53,667 nt of DNA from Nitrosomonas sp. (GCA_021604405.1 BQJA01000013.1:1-53667), one strand, 5' to 3'. Counted from the stretch's first letter, positions 16,999-26,435 are shown. A program made the numbers and translations. Notes: generated by a model from the sequence alone, not told the origin.

Positions 16999-17831
16999 AC
17001 AAAAAACACTTGATTGGCGCATTGTTTGTCTACAGTACTTTGATTGGTGCAACGCTCGTCTTCTTGATGCCAATTGGAATCATGCTGGCAGGCAGCCTCA
17101 AAGCCGATGATTTGGTGCTGCTGGAAGCGAGCACTCTGCGCGATTTTTTTTCAGCAGAAGCAAGCCTGCAAAATTATCGGGATGTATTTGAGCGCGTCCC
17201 GTTTCTGCGTTATTTGTTCAATTCAACACTCATCACTTGTACCATCGTAATCACCGGTTTATTGGTAAATTCGCTGGCCGGTTATGCATTCGCCAGATTG
17301 CAGTGGCGCGGGAGAGACGCGCTATTGCTGGCCGTCATAGCTTTAATGATTATCCCCCTGGAAGCCATTGCTGTGCCGCTATTCTATCAAGTAACATTGC
17401 TGGGATGGCGCGATACCTATCTGGTGCAAATAGTGCCGTTTATTGCCAATGCCTTCTCAATTTATTTGTTTTATACTTTCTTTCTGGGTTTACCCAGAGA
17501 ACTTGAAGAGGCTGCGCGGATTGACGGCGCAGGGTTATGGCGCACCTTCTTTGTCATTGTTATACCAAACGCAAAAGCGGCTTTTGCCACAGTGGCGATT
17601 CTTACGTTTCTAACGCAATGGGGCGCGTTTTTGTGGCCGTTAATGGTGACATACAGTGAAGCCGTAAGACCCTTACCGTTAGGTATCGCATCATTTTATA
17701 CCCTGCCACCGTTACAATGGGGTGATATCTTTGCTTTCGGTGTGATGATGGTAACCCCAGTACTGCTAATTTTCTTGATTTTTCAGCATTGGTTTGTTAA
17801 GGGCGTAGCAACGACAGGAATCAAAGGTTAA
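16995..17831 (+). CDS. Carbohydrate ABC transporter permease, MalG/UgpE type
   Basis: The 278-residue partner permease has six membrane segments and the EAA loop 'EEAARIDGAGLWRTFFVIVIP'. 'SLAGYAFARLQWRGRD' before the third segment is typical of the CUT1 class that imports di- and oligosaccharides or glycerol phosphate. Its ATG overlaps the upstream stop by four bases and has an AAAGG ribosome site, so translation is coupled and the two permeases should form the heterodimeric channel. Confidence 0.9.
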   Translation: MNKKHLIGALFVYSTLIGATLVFLMPIGIMLAGSLKADDLVLLEASTLRDFFSAEASLQNYRDVFERVPFLRYLFNSTLITCTIVITGLLVNSLAGYAFARLQWRGRDALLLAVIALMIIPLEAIAVPLFYQVTLLGWRDTYLVQIVPFIANAFSIYLFYTFFLGLPRELEEAARIDGAGLWRTFFVIVIPNAKAAFATVAILTFLTQWGAFLWPLMVTYSEAVRPLPLGIASFYTLPPLQWGDIFAFGVMMVTPVLLIFLIFQHWFVKGVATTGIKG

Positions 17832-17835
17832 TTTC

Positions 17836-18939
17836 ATGGCCAAGGTGGTGTTTAACAATGTTACCAAACGCTTTAACGCAGAAGCGGTTGCATTGCGGCA
17901 GTTTACATTATCCATCGAAGATGGCGAATTTATGGTGCTGGTCGGGCCATCCGGTTGCGGTAAGTCCACGGCGTTACGCCTGCTCGCCGGTCTAGAGGAT
18001 ATAACTGAAGGTGAAATTCTGCTTGATGATCAGATCGTCAACCAAGTCTCCCCACAGCAACGTAACATTGCGATGGTATTCCAAAACTACGCCTTGTATC
18101 CTCATATGAGTGTTTACGCCAATTTGGCATTTCCATTAAAAATGCGGCGTACGCCAGCGTCAGTCGTTGCGGAGAAAGTGGAACAAATTGCCAGGCTACT
18201 CGATTTGTCACAGCTTCTTGCGCGCAAACCAAAACAATTATCCGGCGGTCAGCGCCAACGGGTTGCCATGGGCCGGGCACTGGTCAGAGATCCAAGTGTG
18301 TTTTTACTGGATGAACCGTTATCAAACCTGGATGCCAAACTCCGCGCTCAGATTCGCGCCGACATTGCTTGCTTGCAAAAACGATTACGCAAAACTACGT
18401 TATATGTAACGCATGATCAAGTCGAAGCAATGACCCTGGGAGATAGCGTAGCCATCATGAATAATGGAGAATTGCAACAGGTTGGCACGCCTGAAATGCT
18501 GTACAAAAAACCGCAAAACATCTTCGTTGCACAATTTATCGGCAATCCGGGCATGAATATCATACCGTCAACGGTAATCCGCGATAACAACGGCAATATA
18601 GCTATTGATATTAAGCAACAAACGATTGCCCTGCCAGCATCCCGTCTGGAAAATTTACAACGGCTTGATCAAATATTTTTTGCGGGCATTAGGCCGGAAG
18701 CTTTTAACCCTGCTCATGCAGTTCAACTTGCTGCAATAAAAGTGTCAATACAGTCGGTGGAATTCCTGGGCCATGAGTCGCTGGTTTATTTTCAACTGAC
18801 TAATACCGCCAAACACGACAGTAATAACCCCTTGGTCGCCCGGTTCACCGGACAATTTGACTCCAGCCACAAACAAGAAGCTTTCTATGTGGATCCGAAA
18901 GCAATCTATTTGTTTGACAAAGCAGGATTAGTTATTTGA
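17836..18939 (+). CDS. CUT1-type sugar ABC transporter ATPase (MalK/UgpC/MsmK-like)
   Basis: The 367-residue ATPase has Walker A GPSGCGKST (37-45), Q-loop 'MVFQNYALYPHM', signature LSGGQRQRV, Walker B 'VFLLDEPLSNLDAK' and switch 'THDQVEA'. A C-terminal TOBE-type regulatory domain (from about residue 235) is the hallmark of MalK-like subunits. An AAAGG site lies just before ATG 17836, four bases after the permease stop, so the four genes 14735-18939 are one transport operon. No glycoside hydrolase, kinase or regulator gene is joined to it. Confidence 0.92.
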   Translation: MAKVVFNNVTKRFNAEAVALRQFTLSIEDGEFMVLVGPSGCGKSTALRLLAGLEDITEGEILLDDQIVNQVSPQQRNIAMVFQNYALYPHMSVYANLAFPLKMRRTPASVVAEKVEQIARLLDLSQLLARKPKQLSGGQRQRVAMGRALVRDPSVFLLDEPLSNLDAKLRAQIRADIACLQKRLRKTTLYVTHDQVEAMTLGDSVAIMNNGELQQVGTPEMLYKKPQNIFVAQFIGNPGMNIIPSTVIRDNNGNIAIDIKQQTIALPASRLENLQRLDQIFFAGIRPEAFNPAHAVQLAAIKVSIQSVEFLGHESLVYFQLTNTAKHDSNNPLVARFTGQFDSSHKQEAFYVDPKAIYLFDKAGLVI

Positions 18940-18982
18940 TTCGTAGCGACTGGTTTATTAACCGCCACAATAACTTAATTAA

Positions 18983-20923
18983 CTATCCCACTAACTGCCG
19001 ATAAATGACGGGTAACACTTTGGCAAGGCGGTCAAGGTGCCCTACAATTGCATGACCACCACGGCCAAATAAATAGGGAAAATAATCCTGGGCTTTACGA
19101 TCGATGGTAATGCCAAAAACCGCCATACCCGTCCGGCGAGCCTCGATAATTGCTTGCCGGGTATCCTCGATACCGTAACGACCTTCATAGTGATCTAAAT
19201 CATTCGGTTTGCCATCGCTCAACAGCAGTAGCAGACGGTAGCGTTCGGGACGTTGCATCAATTGCCGCTGCACATGACGCAATGCGGGTCCCATTCGGGT
19301 ATAGTAACCAGGCCGCAACGCAGCAATGCGGCGCAACACCTGGCTATTGAAGGCGTCAGAAAATTTTTTCACCGTGGCTACCCGGACAAAATCACGCTTT
19401 CGCGACGTAAAAGTATAAATCGCAAAGGTATCGCCGCAAGTGGCCAGACCCGCGGCTAATGTGGCGAGGGCTTCTTTCTCCACATCCAGTACCCGGCGAT
19501 TATCAACCCAACTATCTGTCGACAAAGAAACATCCATTAGAATGGCCACGGCCAAATCCCGGGCTTGCTGACGCGCTGTCAGATAAATCTGGTCAGAACC
19601 ATTTCCGTTGGCAACTAAATCGCAATGGGCGCGTACTAAGGCATCCATATCTGGCTCCGCCCCATCAAGTTGGCGGCGCAAAATTTCTCTCCGAGGACGC
19701 AATGCCTCAAACTGACGCCGTATTCGACGTAGACGGCGCATCGCCTGCAGATCAGGTTTCCATAACTCACCTTCTTCTGCGGCGGCCTGAGAAACAACCC
19801 GGCAATGATCGTCATAATAGCGCCTGCGCCGGTAGTCCCACTCAGGATAGGTAAATTCGCCGTTGAGTACAGATGATTCCGCATCGTCTGGTGCCAGATC
19901 GAGATCAAACTTGAGTTTAGTGGCCGCCCGGCGTTGATGCGGACTCAGGGACAGCTCCTCCATAGAGTCGGCCACTCTTTTTGCGGCATCTTCCTCTTCG
20001 TCTTGCACTGCACGGTTGACATTGACCATCTCAGCCCAGCTCATCAATTTTTCAAATCGGTTCAACAACAGTGGGTCGTCACGTTCACTCTGGTCATACT
20101 GCCTGCGCCGCGCCTGTTTTTTACGAGTATCCTCTTTGTCATGGCTATTACTGTTACTGTTTTCAATTTGCTCAGAAGACGCCGGCAAACAATCCTGAAA
20201 TCTTTGGTTTGCGTTAATTTCCCCCCACAGGGGAACAGGAAGGAACGTGCGGTAACGTTTGGATGCCCGCCAACAAGAAAAATCAGGCGCTGGCTGCGTC
20301 ACAGCCTGCAAGAATTTTTCGCCAAGCGCATTGTTCTGTTTCCCTTTCAAGAGCACCAAAACAACCGCCTCCACTGCTTGCTCCTGTTCCGGTAACAACC
20401 GTCTTGGCCGCAATGCCCGCAATGACTCGCAGAGACCTTGGTAGCTCGTTGCCAACCCTGGATAATCGCGGCAAACACTTAAGCTGGTCCAGTAGACCCG
20501 ATGCAAAAAAGTGAGATCAGCCTGGAGAAGATCAGCCGGATACTGGTGCGTTGGTTTCTCTGCCAGCGCAAAAAAAGCAGCCAGCCAGAAATAAAGACGC
20601 CGATTTAGCGCGGCCGATGGAAAGCAGGCTATCGAAGCAGGCAGTAATAACCGCTCAGAATTACATGCTGCCTGGGGCAGACTTTCCTGATCAAACCCCA
20701 GACGCTGCCGCAGCCTTAAGCGATGATCCGACGACTGAGGCATCCCCGCTGCCAGCGTAAGCCCTGGCGTTCCGCCAAGTCCACGAAAAAAAACGCTGAG
20801 GGCAGCACGAACCGAATCCAGTGTCACCACCGCCTCATGATGATGCGGATAACTGTCCGCTTCCCCAACCAGCCTATGCCAATAACGGCCAACCTGCTCT
20901 TCTAGCTCCCAAAATTCCCACAT
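18983..20923 (-). CDS. norD: Nitric oxide reductase activation protein NorD
   Basis: The 646-residue protein carries a C-terminal von Willebrand factor A domain with MIDAS motif DVSLS (in 'AVAILMDVSLSTDSW') and 'DGKPNDLDHYEGRYGIEDT', the signature of NorD. NorD and the AAA+ ATPase NorQ together are needed to assemble active cNOR, probably by inserting the non-heme iron. A highly charged low-complexity region lies in the middle (about 240-330), which is usual. It starts three bases after the norQ stop as last gene of norCBQD. Confidence 0.92.
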   Translation of the reverse strand: MWEFWELEEQVGRYWHRLVGEADSYPHHHEAVVTLDSVRAALSVFFRGLGGTPGLTLAAGMPQSSDHRLRLRQRLGFDQESLPQAACNSERLLLPASIACFPSAALNRRLYFWLAAFFALAEKPTHQYPADLLQADLTFLHRVYWTSLSVCRDYPGLATSYQGLCESLRALRPRRLLPEQEQAVEAVVLVLLKGKQNNALGEKFLQAVTQPAPDFSCWRASKRYRTFLPVPLWGEINANQRFQDCLPASSEQIENSNSNSHDKEDTRKKQARRRQYDQSERDDPLLLNRFEKLMSWAEMVNVNRAVQDEEEDAAKRVADSMEELSLSPHQRRAATKLKFDLDLAPDDAESSVLNGEFTYPEWDYRRRRYYDDHCRVVSQAAAEEGELWKPDLQAMRRLRRIRRQFEALRPRREILRRQLDGAEPDMDALVRAHCDLVANGNGSDQIYLTARQQARDLAVAILMDVSLSTDSWVDNRRVLDVEKEALATLAAGLATCGDTFAIYTFTSRKRDFVRVATVKKFSDAFNSQVLRRIAALRPGYYTRMGPALRHVQRQLMQRPERYRLLLLLSDGKPNDLDHYEGRYGIEDTRQAIIEARRTGMAVFGITIDRKAQDYFPYLFGRGGHAIVGHLDRLAKVLPVIYRQLVG

Positions 20924-20926
20924 TGG

Positions 20927-21757
20927 CTAACCATAAGTAGCGTGTATCAATTCCATCAAGCCTTCCTTGACATCCGCTTCATCACAGAGCGGTTCGACGA
21001 GTGTAATCTGAGCAGCCTGGGAAGGATCTAGCCCTTCTTCCATGAGGATGGCACAGTAAACCAGAAGGCGGGTAGAAACGACTTCTTCTAGATCAACACC
21101 TTTTAACGTCCGTAGCCGGGTCGCCAAATTAATCAAGGAAATACAACGCTCCCGCGCCAGGCCACTTTCATTCGCCACGATTTCGACTTCCACTTCACCA
21201 GGTGGAAAATCAAAACTGAGAGAAACAAAGCGCTGGCGGGTGCTCGGCTTCAGGGATTTAAGAATGTTCTGATATCCCGGGTTATAAGATACCACCAGGA
21301 GAAATTCATCAGGCGCCTGTAGCGTTTCACCGGTTCGCTCCAGCGGCAAAATACGGCGATCATCGGTCAGAGGGTGAAGCACAACAGTTACATCTTTACG
21401 CGCTTCCACTACTTCGTCCAGATAGCAGATTCCACCCTCACGAACGGCTTTCGTCAACGGCCCGTCAACCCAAACAGTCTCACCGCCCTTCAGAAGATGA
21501 CGGCCAGTAAGATCAGCCGCTGTTAAATCATCATGACAAGATACGGTATATAAAGGGCGGCCCAATCGCGCCGCCATGTGCGCAATAAAACGCGTCTTCC
21601 CGCAGCCAGTGGGACCCTTCAGCAAAAGCGGCAGTCGATGCCGGTAAGCCGCGTCAAACAAGTCACATTCATTGCCGACGGGCAGATAAAAAGGGATTTC
21701 ACCCATACGATGGCTACTTGACGATGGTATCCTTTGTTGAGACAAGGAGGCATTCAT
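20927..21757 (-). CDS. norQ: Nitric oxide reductase-associated AAA+ ATPase NorQ (MoxR family)
   Basis: A 276-residue MoxR-class AAA+ ATPase. Walker A is LLLKGPTGCGKTRF (about 44-57), Walker B is 'ICYLDEVVEARKD', and sensor-type residues follow in 'FLLVVSYNPGYQN'. NorQ acts with the VWA protein NorD in activating NO reductase. It lies 11 bases after norB and directly before norD in the same transcription unit. A variable N-terminal 20 residues precedes 'IPFYLPVGNECDLFDAAY', which is typical for NorQ. Confidence 0.92.
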   Translation of the reverse strand: MNASLSQQRIPSSSSHRMGEIPFYLPVGNECDLFDAAYRHRLPLLLKGPTGCGKTRFIAHMAARLGRPLYTVSCHDDLTAADLTGRHLLKGGETVWVDGPLTKAVREGGICYLDEVVEARKDVTVVLHPLTDDRRILPLERTGETLQAPDEFLLVVSYNPGYQNILKSLKPSTRQRFVSLSFDFPPGEVEVEIVANESGLARERCISLINLATRLRTLKGVDLEEVVSTRLLVYCAILMEEGLDPSQAAQITLVEPLCDEADVKEGLMELIHATYG

Positions 21758-21768
21758 CGCAGCGTTCT

Positions 21769-23103
21769 CTATTTGGCGCCCGATTGCGCCGTCACTTGTT
21801 CACGGACCGGGCCCAGCGCAGCGTAGATGAAAAGCAACGCACCAATTAAAAAGAACACACCGGCACCCAGACGAAACCAATAGAAAAGATCAATCTGGGA
21901 CTGAATTTCCATAAATCCCATCGCGAGCACTCGCTGGAGATGGGTCTGAATTACGCCAGCGAAGGCCAGTGTAAAGGTCATAAAGACCATGGCACCCGTC
22001 ATCAACCAGAAACTCCACATGTTTATTATCTGGTTAAAAGGCTGCATACCCCGGAGTGCCGGTAACGCATAGGTAAAGAAAGCCAAATTCAGCATTACAT
22101 ACGCCCCATAGAAAGCCAAGTGCCCATGGGCAGCCGTCAATTGCGTGCCATGCGTGTAATAATTAATCGATGGGAAACTGTGCATGAGCCCCAACACGCC
22201 AGCACCAAAGAAAGCCATCACGGGACAGCCCAGGCTCCAGAGCATGGCAGCTTTGTTCGGGTGATCGCGCCCGCTCCGATAGACCAGGTAAAAAGCCCAC
22301 AATATCATCGCAAAAAAAGGAACCACCTCCAGAACAGAAAACACGGCGCCAATCCAGTGCCAATATTCCGGGGTACCAATCCAATAATAATGATGGCCTG
22401 TGCCCAATAGACCGCTGAATAAAGAAAAACCAACAATCACGTAAAGCCATTTTTCAATTATCTCACGGTCCACGCCTGTCATTTTGATAAGAAGAAAAGC
22501 CAGCATCGCTGCCATGATAAGTTCCCATACGCCTTCAACCCAAACATGCACGACCCACCACCAATACAGTTTATCGAGCGCCAGGTTGTCGGGGTTGTAA
22601 AAAGCAAACAGGAAAAACAGCACAGCGCCCCACAGTCCCATCAGCAAAACGATGGAAACTACGGTTTTTCGCCCTTTTAGCACCGTCATCGTTACATTAT
22701 AAATAAACAGCAATAATGCAACGACCATCAAGATCTTGACCCATAACGGCTGCTCCAGAAACTCGCGCCCTTCGTGAACACCAAAAAGGTAACTAACCAC
22801 TGCGGCTAGCGCCGCAAACACAAAAATCCCCAATTGCCACCAAGCCAGTGCGGGACTATGAATTTCCCGCTCACTTTCTTCAGGTATCAGGAAATAACTG
22901 GCGCCGAAATAGCCCAATAGCAACCATACCAACAAGGCGTTAGTATGTATCATGCGAATAATATGAAAAGGTACCGTATCCGATAAAAAATTAGGGAAAA
23001 CATAAATGCTGCCTGCCAACACACCCGCGGTCACCTGAACCAGAAAAAGGGCCAAAGCAGCCGCAAAATAAGGATAGGCAAGCTTCTGGGTTTGATATTT
23101 CAT
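21769..23103 (-). CDS. norB: Nitric oxide reductase large subunit, cytochrome b
   Basis: NorB holds the heme b/heme b3-FeB centre that reduces two NO to N2O in the inner membrane. The 444-residue protein has about 12 membrane helices. Metal-binding histidines are visible in 'MIHTNALLVW' (His53), 'VVHVWVEGVWE' (with the FeB-associated glutamates), 'GTGHHYYW' and 'AAHGHLAFYGAY'. ATG 23103 is chosen, 11 codons inside the open frame, because it follows an AAGGAG site and gives the normal N-terminus. It sits 33 bases after norC. Confidence 0.95.
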   Translation of the reverse strand: MKYQTQKLAYPYFAAALALFLVQVTAGVLAGSIYVFPNFLSDTVPFHIIRMIHTNALLVWLLLGYFGASYFLIPEESEREIHSPALAWWQLGIFVFAALAAVVSYLFGVHEGREFLEQPLWVKILMVVALLLFIYNVTMTVLKGRKTVVSIVLLMGLWGAVLFFLFAFYNPDNLALDKLYWWWVVHVWVEGVWELIMAAMLAFLLIKMTGVDREIIEKWLYVIVGFSLFSGLLGTGHHYYWIGTPEYWHWIGAVFSVLEVVPFFAMILWAFYLVYRSGRDHPNKAAMLWSLGCPVMAFFGAGVLGLMHSFPSINYYTHGTQLTAAHGHLAFYGAYVMLNLAFFTYALPALRGMQPFNQIINMWSFWLMTGAMVFMTFTLAFAGVIQTHLQRVLAMGFMEIQSQIDLFYWFRLGAGVFFLIGALLFIYAALGPVREQVTAQSGAK

Positions 23104-23136
23104 GATGTGTCTCCTTAGGCAAAACGCGCAAACCAA

Positions 23137-23589
23137 TTATCCGGCATCATTTGGAGGCCAACCCAACGTATCGATACGGCTGGTCCATTCTAGAAAATCA
23201 ATTAAATCATCCAACTCCTGTTCAGTCAGATTAAACTGTGGCATCTGGCGCCGGCCTTCAATCCCTGTGGGTTGCGCCCGCATCCAGGCTTTAAGGCCCA
23301 TCCGTGCACCTTCCGCACTCTCACGCCCGCCATAACGAACCCATACATTACCGAGTTCCGGCGCGAAGTATGCCCCTTCACCCAACAGCGTATGGCAGTT
23401 TATACATGAATGGCGTTCCCAAACATGCTTACCCCGGGCAACCGCTTCTGTTAGCGTTGATTCATCGGTTGAAACATTTTTAATGTAATAGTGGCTATGA
23501 ATGGTCAAAATTGTAAATACCACCAGAAAGAATATTGAACCACCGTAAAAGATGTTGCGTGCAGCTGACTTGGTTAAACGTTCGGCCAT
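23137..23589 (-). CDS. norC: Nitric oxide reductase small subunit, cytochrome c
   Basis: NorC is the membrane-anchored cytochrome c that feeds electrons to NorB. The 150-residue protein has one N-terminal anchor (about 14-32), heme-binding CINCH at 62-66 and a downstream methionine ligand in 'GRRQMPQFNLTEQELDDLI'. ATG 23589 is chosen because AGGAGAAGG lies just upstream; the frame stays open to 23775 but that extension is not NorC-like. It is the first gene of norCBQD. No clear FNR/NNR-type site was found upstream. Confidence 0.95.
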   Translation of the reverse strand: MAERLTKSAARNIFYGGSIFFLVVFTILTIHSHYYIKNVSTDESTLTEAVARGKHVWERHSCINCHTLLGEGAYFAPELGNVWVRYGGRESAEGARMGLKAWMRAQPTGIEGRRQMPQFNLTEQELDDLIDFLEWTSRIDTLGWPPNDAG

Positions 23590-24236
23590 ATCCTTCTCCT
23601 GCGACAGAATAACCCAAAACCCTCTTATTATCATGGAATTGGGCTTTGCAATGAATTTAAATTCTAGCGTACGTTTATTGAAAAAGAAAGAAAAATATGT
23701 TCTCTTGACGAATAGACATATCAAGCCAGCCACCGTGGACTCAGGTTTGTCTGAATTGATAGTGTTCCATCTCACTTTGTTACCGTTGCGTTAAATTTTC
23801 GTTTGTGACTTGATAAGCGCATCTCGTCTACGTTGAACCAGGGAAAAATTAATCCAGCCAGAATGACAGCGATGAGCAATTTGATAACTACCCTAACATG
23901 ATCCGTTTTTTTTACATGCCGCAGCTGACTGATATATATAAAATCCAGTCATCCAGATGAAACATAGAAATTATTTTAATTTCTAGCGGAAAGTAGCTAC
24001 GATTATCGAATTATTTTTTATGTATTTCTTGAAGAATTACACCAATATTTATGCAATAATTGGACGTTTCGCTAATTTTTATGAAAGTTACACTGTTTGT
24101 TTAAACCGAATACAGGTGGATTAACGTAAAAATACATCAGGGAAATAAACAGAAGAGGTGTTTTTATTTTTAAGCACCCGGAATAAAGAACGTAAATAGA
24201 AATGCAAACAAAAATTGTTTATATCACGGAGAGATT
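23590..24236. other. Intergenic between norC and a divergent exported-protein gene
   Basis: About 650 AT-rich bases with no recognised gene. It must hold the nor promoter (right to left) and that of the gene at 24237, whose ribosome site GGAGA is visible. I looked for TTGAT-N4-ATCAA boxes; only half-sites occur (for example TTGAT near 23758 and 23811), so control by an FNR-like regulator is not supported. The length is unusual for this window. Confidence 0.5.
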
Positions 24237-24707
24237 ATGCATAAAAATATGATTGGCCTGATTTTTTTGGCATTGACCATTTCATGTCCTGCTTTAGCTT
24301 CATCTGAAGCAGACGAACCTGCGGAGCAACTATCGGAAGCTTCCGAAGAAAATGCCGCGCAATCATCAGGGCCGCTAGACACCGGTCATGGCTGGCAACT
24401 GATGCGTACTATGGAGTTAGGTAACAATACCGGAAAATTTGTTCATATGGTACTGGTTGATCGAGACAAATCTTCTGATATAACTGTCTACAACTCTGCA
24501 ATTAATCGGTTATGTGGCAAGGAAAAAGAATTTTGCAGAATCAGATTCTGGAATTTAGAAAAATATATTCCAGAGAAAATTTCACTCAATGCGGAGCAGA
24601 GTAGAAACTTATTAGTCGAACATACCTTTAACCGGGCTGCGGGAATTAACGAAACACGATGGTCTTGTTCGGTGAACCCAAGCAGACAGGATTGCTTCAC
24701 CCAATAG
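24237..24707 (+). CDS. Exported cysteine-containing protein of unknown function
   Basis: A 156-residue protein with a signal peptide ending ALA-S (about residue 22), a short acidic Ser/Glu-rich linker (23-45) and a compact domain. The domain has four cysteines in two pairs, 'RLCGKEKEFCRIRFW' and 'WSCSVNPSRQDCF', which suggests two disulfides in the periplasm. 'HTFNRAAGINETRWSC' recalls small domains in many proteobacterial hypothetical proteins, but I cannot name a family. The gene starts at ATG 24237 behind GGAGA and seems monocistronic. Confidence 0.65.
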   Translation: MHKNMIGLIFLALTISCPALASSEADEPAEQLSEASEENAAQSSGPLDTGHGWQLMRTMELGNNTGKFVHMVLVDRDKSSDITVYNSAINRLCGKEKEFCRIRFWNLEKYIPEKISLNAEQSRNLLVEHTFNRAAGINETRWSCSVNPSRQDCFTQ

Positions 24708-24805
24708 CATTATCTAAAATTCGCTATTTCAACGACACAAAATGGCTATTGACACACGTAAGCCCGCATATTTGTGCTTTGAAGTAACGAATTATAGAGG
24801 CGATC

Positions 24806-24841
24806 TAGCCAGCTGTTGGAATGGAAGATAGCAGCTGGCTA
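24806..24841. terminator. Hairpin between convergent genes
   Basis: TAGCCAGCTG (24806-24815) and CAGCTGGCTA (24832-24841) form a perfect 10-bp stem with a 16-base loop, one base beyond the lpd stop codon and 100 bases beyond the stop of the convergent exported-protein gene. No T-run follows on either strand, so it may act as an mRNA 3'-end stabiliser rather than a classical intrinsic terminator. Confidence 0.45.
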
Positions 24842-24842
24842 T

Positions 24843-26303
24843 CTAAATATGAAGTGCCCGCCCATCCACATTTAGCGCTGCTTCATGCATCACTTCAGAC
24901 AACGAAGGATGGGCGTGAATAATTCGGGCAATATCTTCACTGCTGGCTGCGAATTCCATTGCCACAACTGCCTCAGAAATCAATTCCGAAGCATACGGAC
25001 CAAGCATGTGAACGCCAAGAATACGGTCGGTATCCGCATCCGCGAGTATTTTTATGAAACCGGGTGTTTCTCCTAACGCTCGGGCGCGACCATTGGCTAT
25101 AAAGGGAAATTGACCAGCTTTGTATGAAATACCAGCCGTTTTTAATTCCTGCTCGGTTTTTCCTACCCAGGCAATTTCTGGCGAGGTATAGATAACCCAT
25201 GGAACCGTATTAAAATCGATTTTATAAGCTGTATCATTTTTACCACGCTCCATTGCTGAGATGGTTTCGGCAACTGCAACCCCTTCCTCCGAAGCTTTAT
25301 GCGCCAACATCGGTCCCCGAACCACATCCCCAACGGCAAACAGATTTTTTAAACCGGTGCGACAATATTCGTCGACTACAATATATCCCTTATCGTCAAT
25401 TCTCAGACTAACTGCTTGTGCTCCCAGTCCAGCGGTATTCGGCACCCGACCAACAGCGACAATTAGTTTATCTATCGTCAATTTCTGTAACGCATTGTTG
25501 GAGTCGGCATATTCTACAATTACATCTTTTTTGTTACTTGTTACCGACTTGATGTCAATCCCTGTTTGTATGGATAAACCGGGCTCCTTACGAAAGACTT
25601 TATATGCTTCCTTCGCCACTTGCGCATCAGCAGCCGCAAGGAAATCAGGCATTGCCTCAAGAATAGTTACTTCCGCACCGAGCCTGCGCCAGACACACCC
25701 CATTTCCAAACCTATAACACCGGCACCAATAACCCCAAGACGATCCGGTACTTCGGTTAACGCTAAAGCACCTGCATTATCCAGAATGACGTCATTATCC
25801 TCAGATATAAACGACAATTGACGTGGCGTTGATCCTGTTGCGACAATGACATATTTTGCCTGGATAGTTTCGACTTCATTGTCATTACTTACTTCTATTT
25901 GCCAAGGCCGGCCATTATCTGCGGCTGTTACAAGTGTTCCCCTGCCCTGCTTTGAGGTAACTTTATTTTTTTTAAACAAAGCAGCGATACCACTGGTAAA
26001 CGTTTTTACGATTTTATCTTTGCGAGCAATCATTGCAGGCACATCAACCGTTACCTCTGTAACCTTGATGCCATGCGCGGAAAATTTGTGGATCGCACGA
26101 TAGTAATTTTCTGATGATTCAAGGAGTGCTTTGGAAGGAATGCATCCTACATTCAGACAAGTTCCACCTAAGCTAGCTTTTCCTTTTGAATTCTCCCAAT
26201 CATCAATACAAACGGTATTCAGGCCCAACTGGGCACAGCGTATAGCAGCTACGTAGCCACCTGGACCCGCGCCAATTACAGCAACATCAAAAGACTCTGA
26301 CAT
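24843..26303 (-). CDS. lpdA: Dihydrolipoyl dehydrogenase (E3)
   Basis: The 486-residue flavoprotein reoxidises dihydrolipoamide with NAD+ in 2-oxoacid dehydrogenase or glycine cleavage complexes. It shows the FAD motif GAGPGG (11-16), redox disulfide CLNVGC (Cys49, Cys54), the NAD motif 'GVIGAGVIGLEMG' and the C-terminal catalytic 'HAHPSLSEVMHEAAL'. ATG 26303 follows AAGGATAAGC and is the normal start; the frame extends to 26348. There is no E1 or E2 gene next to it. It lies downstream of the GST gene on the same strand, 132 bases away, so it may or may not be in that cluster. Confidence 0.93.
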   Translation of the reverse strand: MSESFDVAVIGAGPGGYVAAIRCAQLGLNTVCIDDWENSKGKASLGGTCLNVGCIPSKALLESSENYYRAIHKFSAHGIKVTEVTVDVPAMIARKDKIVKTFTSGIAALFKKNKVTSKQGRGTLVTAADNGRPWQIEVSNDNEVETIQAKYVIVATGSTPRQLSFISEDNDVILDNAGALALTEVPDRLGVIGAGVIGLEMGCVWRRLGAEVTILEAMPDFLAAADAQVAKEAYKVFRKEPGLSIQTGIDIKSVTSNKKDVIVEYADSNNALQKLTIDKLIVAVGRVPNTAGLGAQAVSLRIDDKGYIVVDEYCRTGLKNLFAVGDVVRGPMLAHKASEEGVAVAETISAMERGKNDTAYKIDFNTVPWVIYTSPEIAWVGKTEQELKTAGISYKAGQFPFIANGRARALGETPGFIKILADADTDRILGVHMLGPYASELISEAVVAMEFAASSEDIARIIHAHPSLSEVMHEAALNVDGRALHI

Positions 26304-26435
26304 GCTTATCCTTAAAAATAAATGCGGGAACCATCCAATCCATATCAATGTAGCTCCATTTCTAAGTCGAACCTACTCAATTTTCACGCGCGCGCAAACA
26401 TCCGTGCCCCTATTCATTCGTGTGTTATTTTCTCA

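Noticed and set aside
19459..20395. Long plus-strand frames opposite norD
   Set aside because: norD similarity (VWA domain and operon position) explains the strand; the antisense frames match nothing.
23740..23830. FNR/NNR box upstream of norC
   Set aside because: Only TTGAT half-sites were seen; no matching ATCAA at the required spacing.
25261..25821. 186-codon plus-strand frame within lpdA
   Set aside because: It is antisense to conserved lpdA codons, has no ribosome site and only low-complexity Ser/Thr/Pro-rich content.
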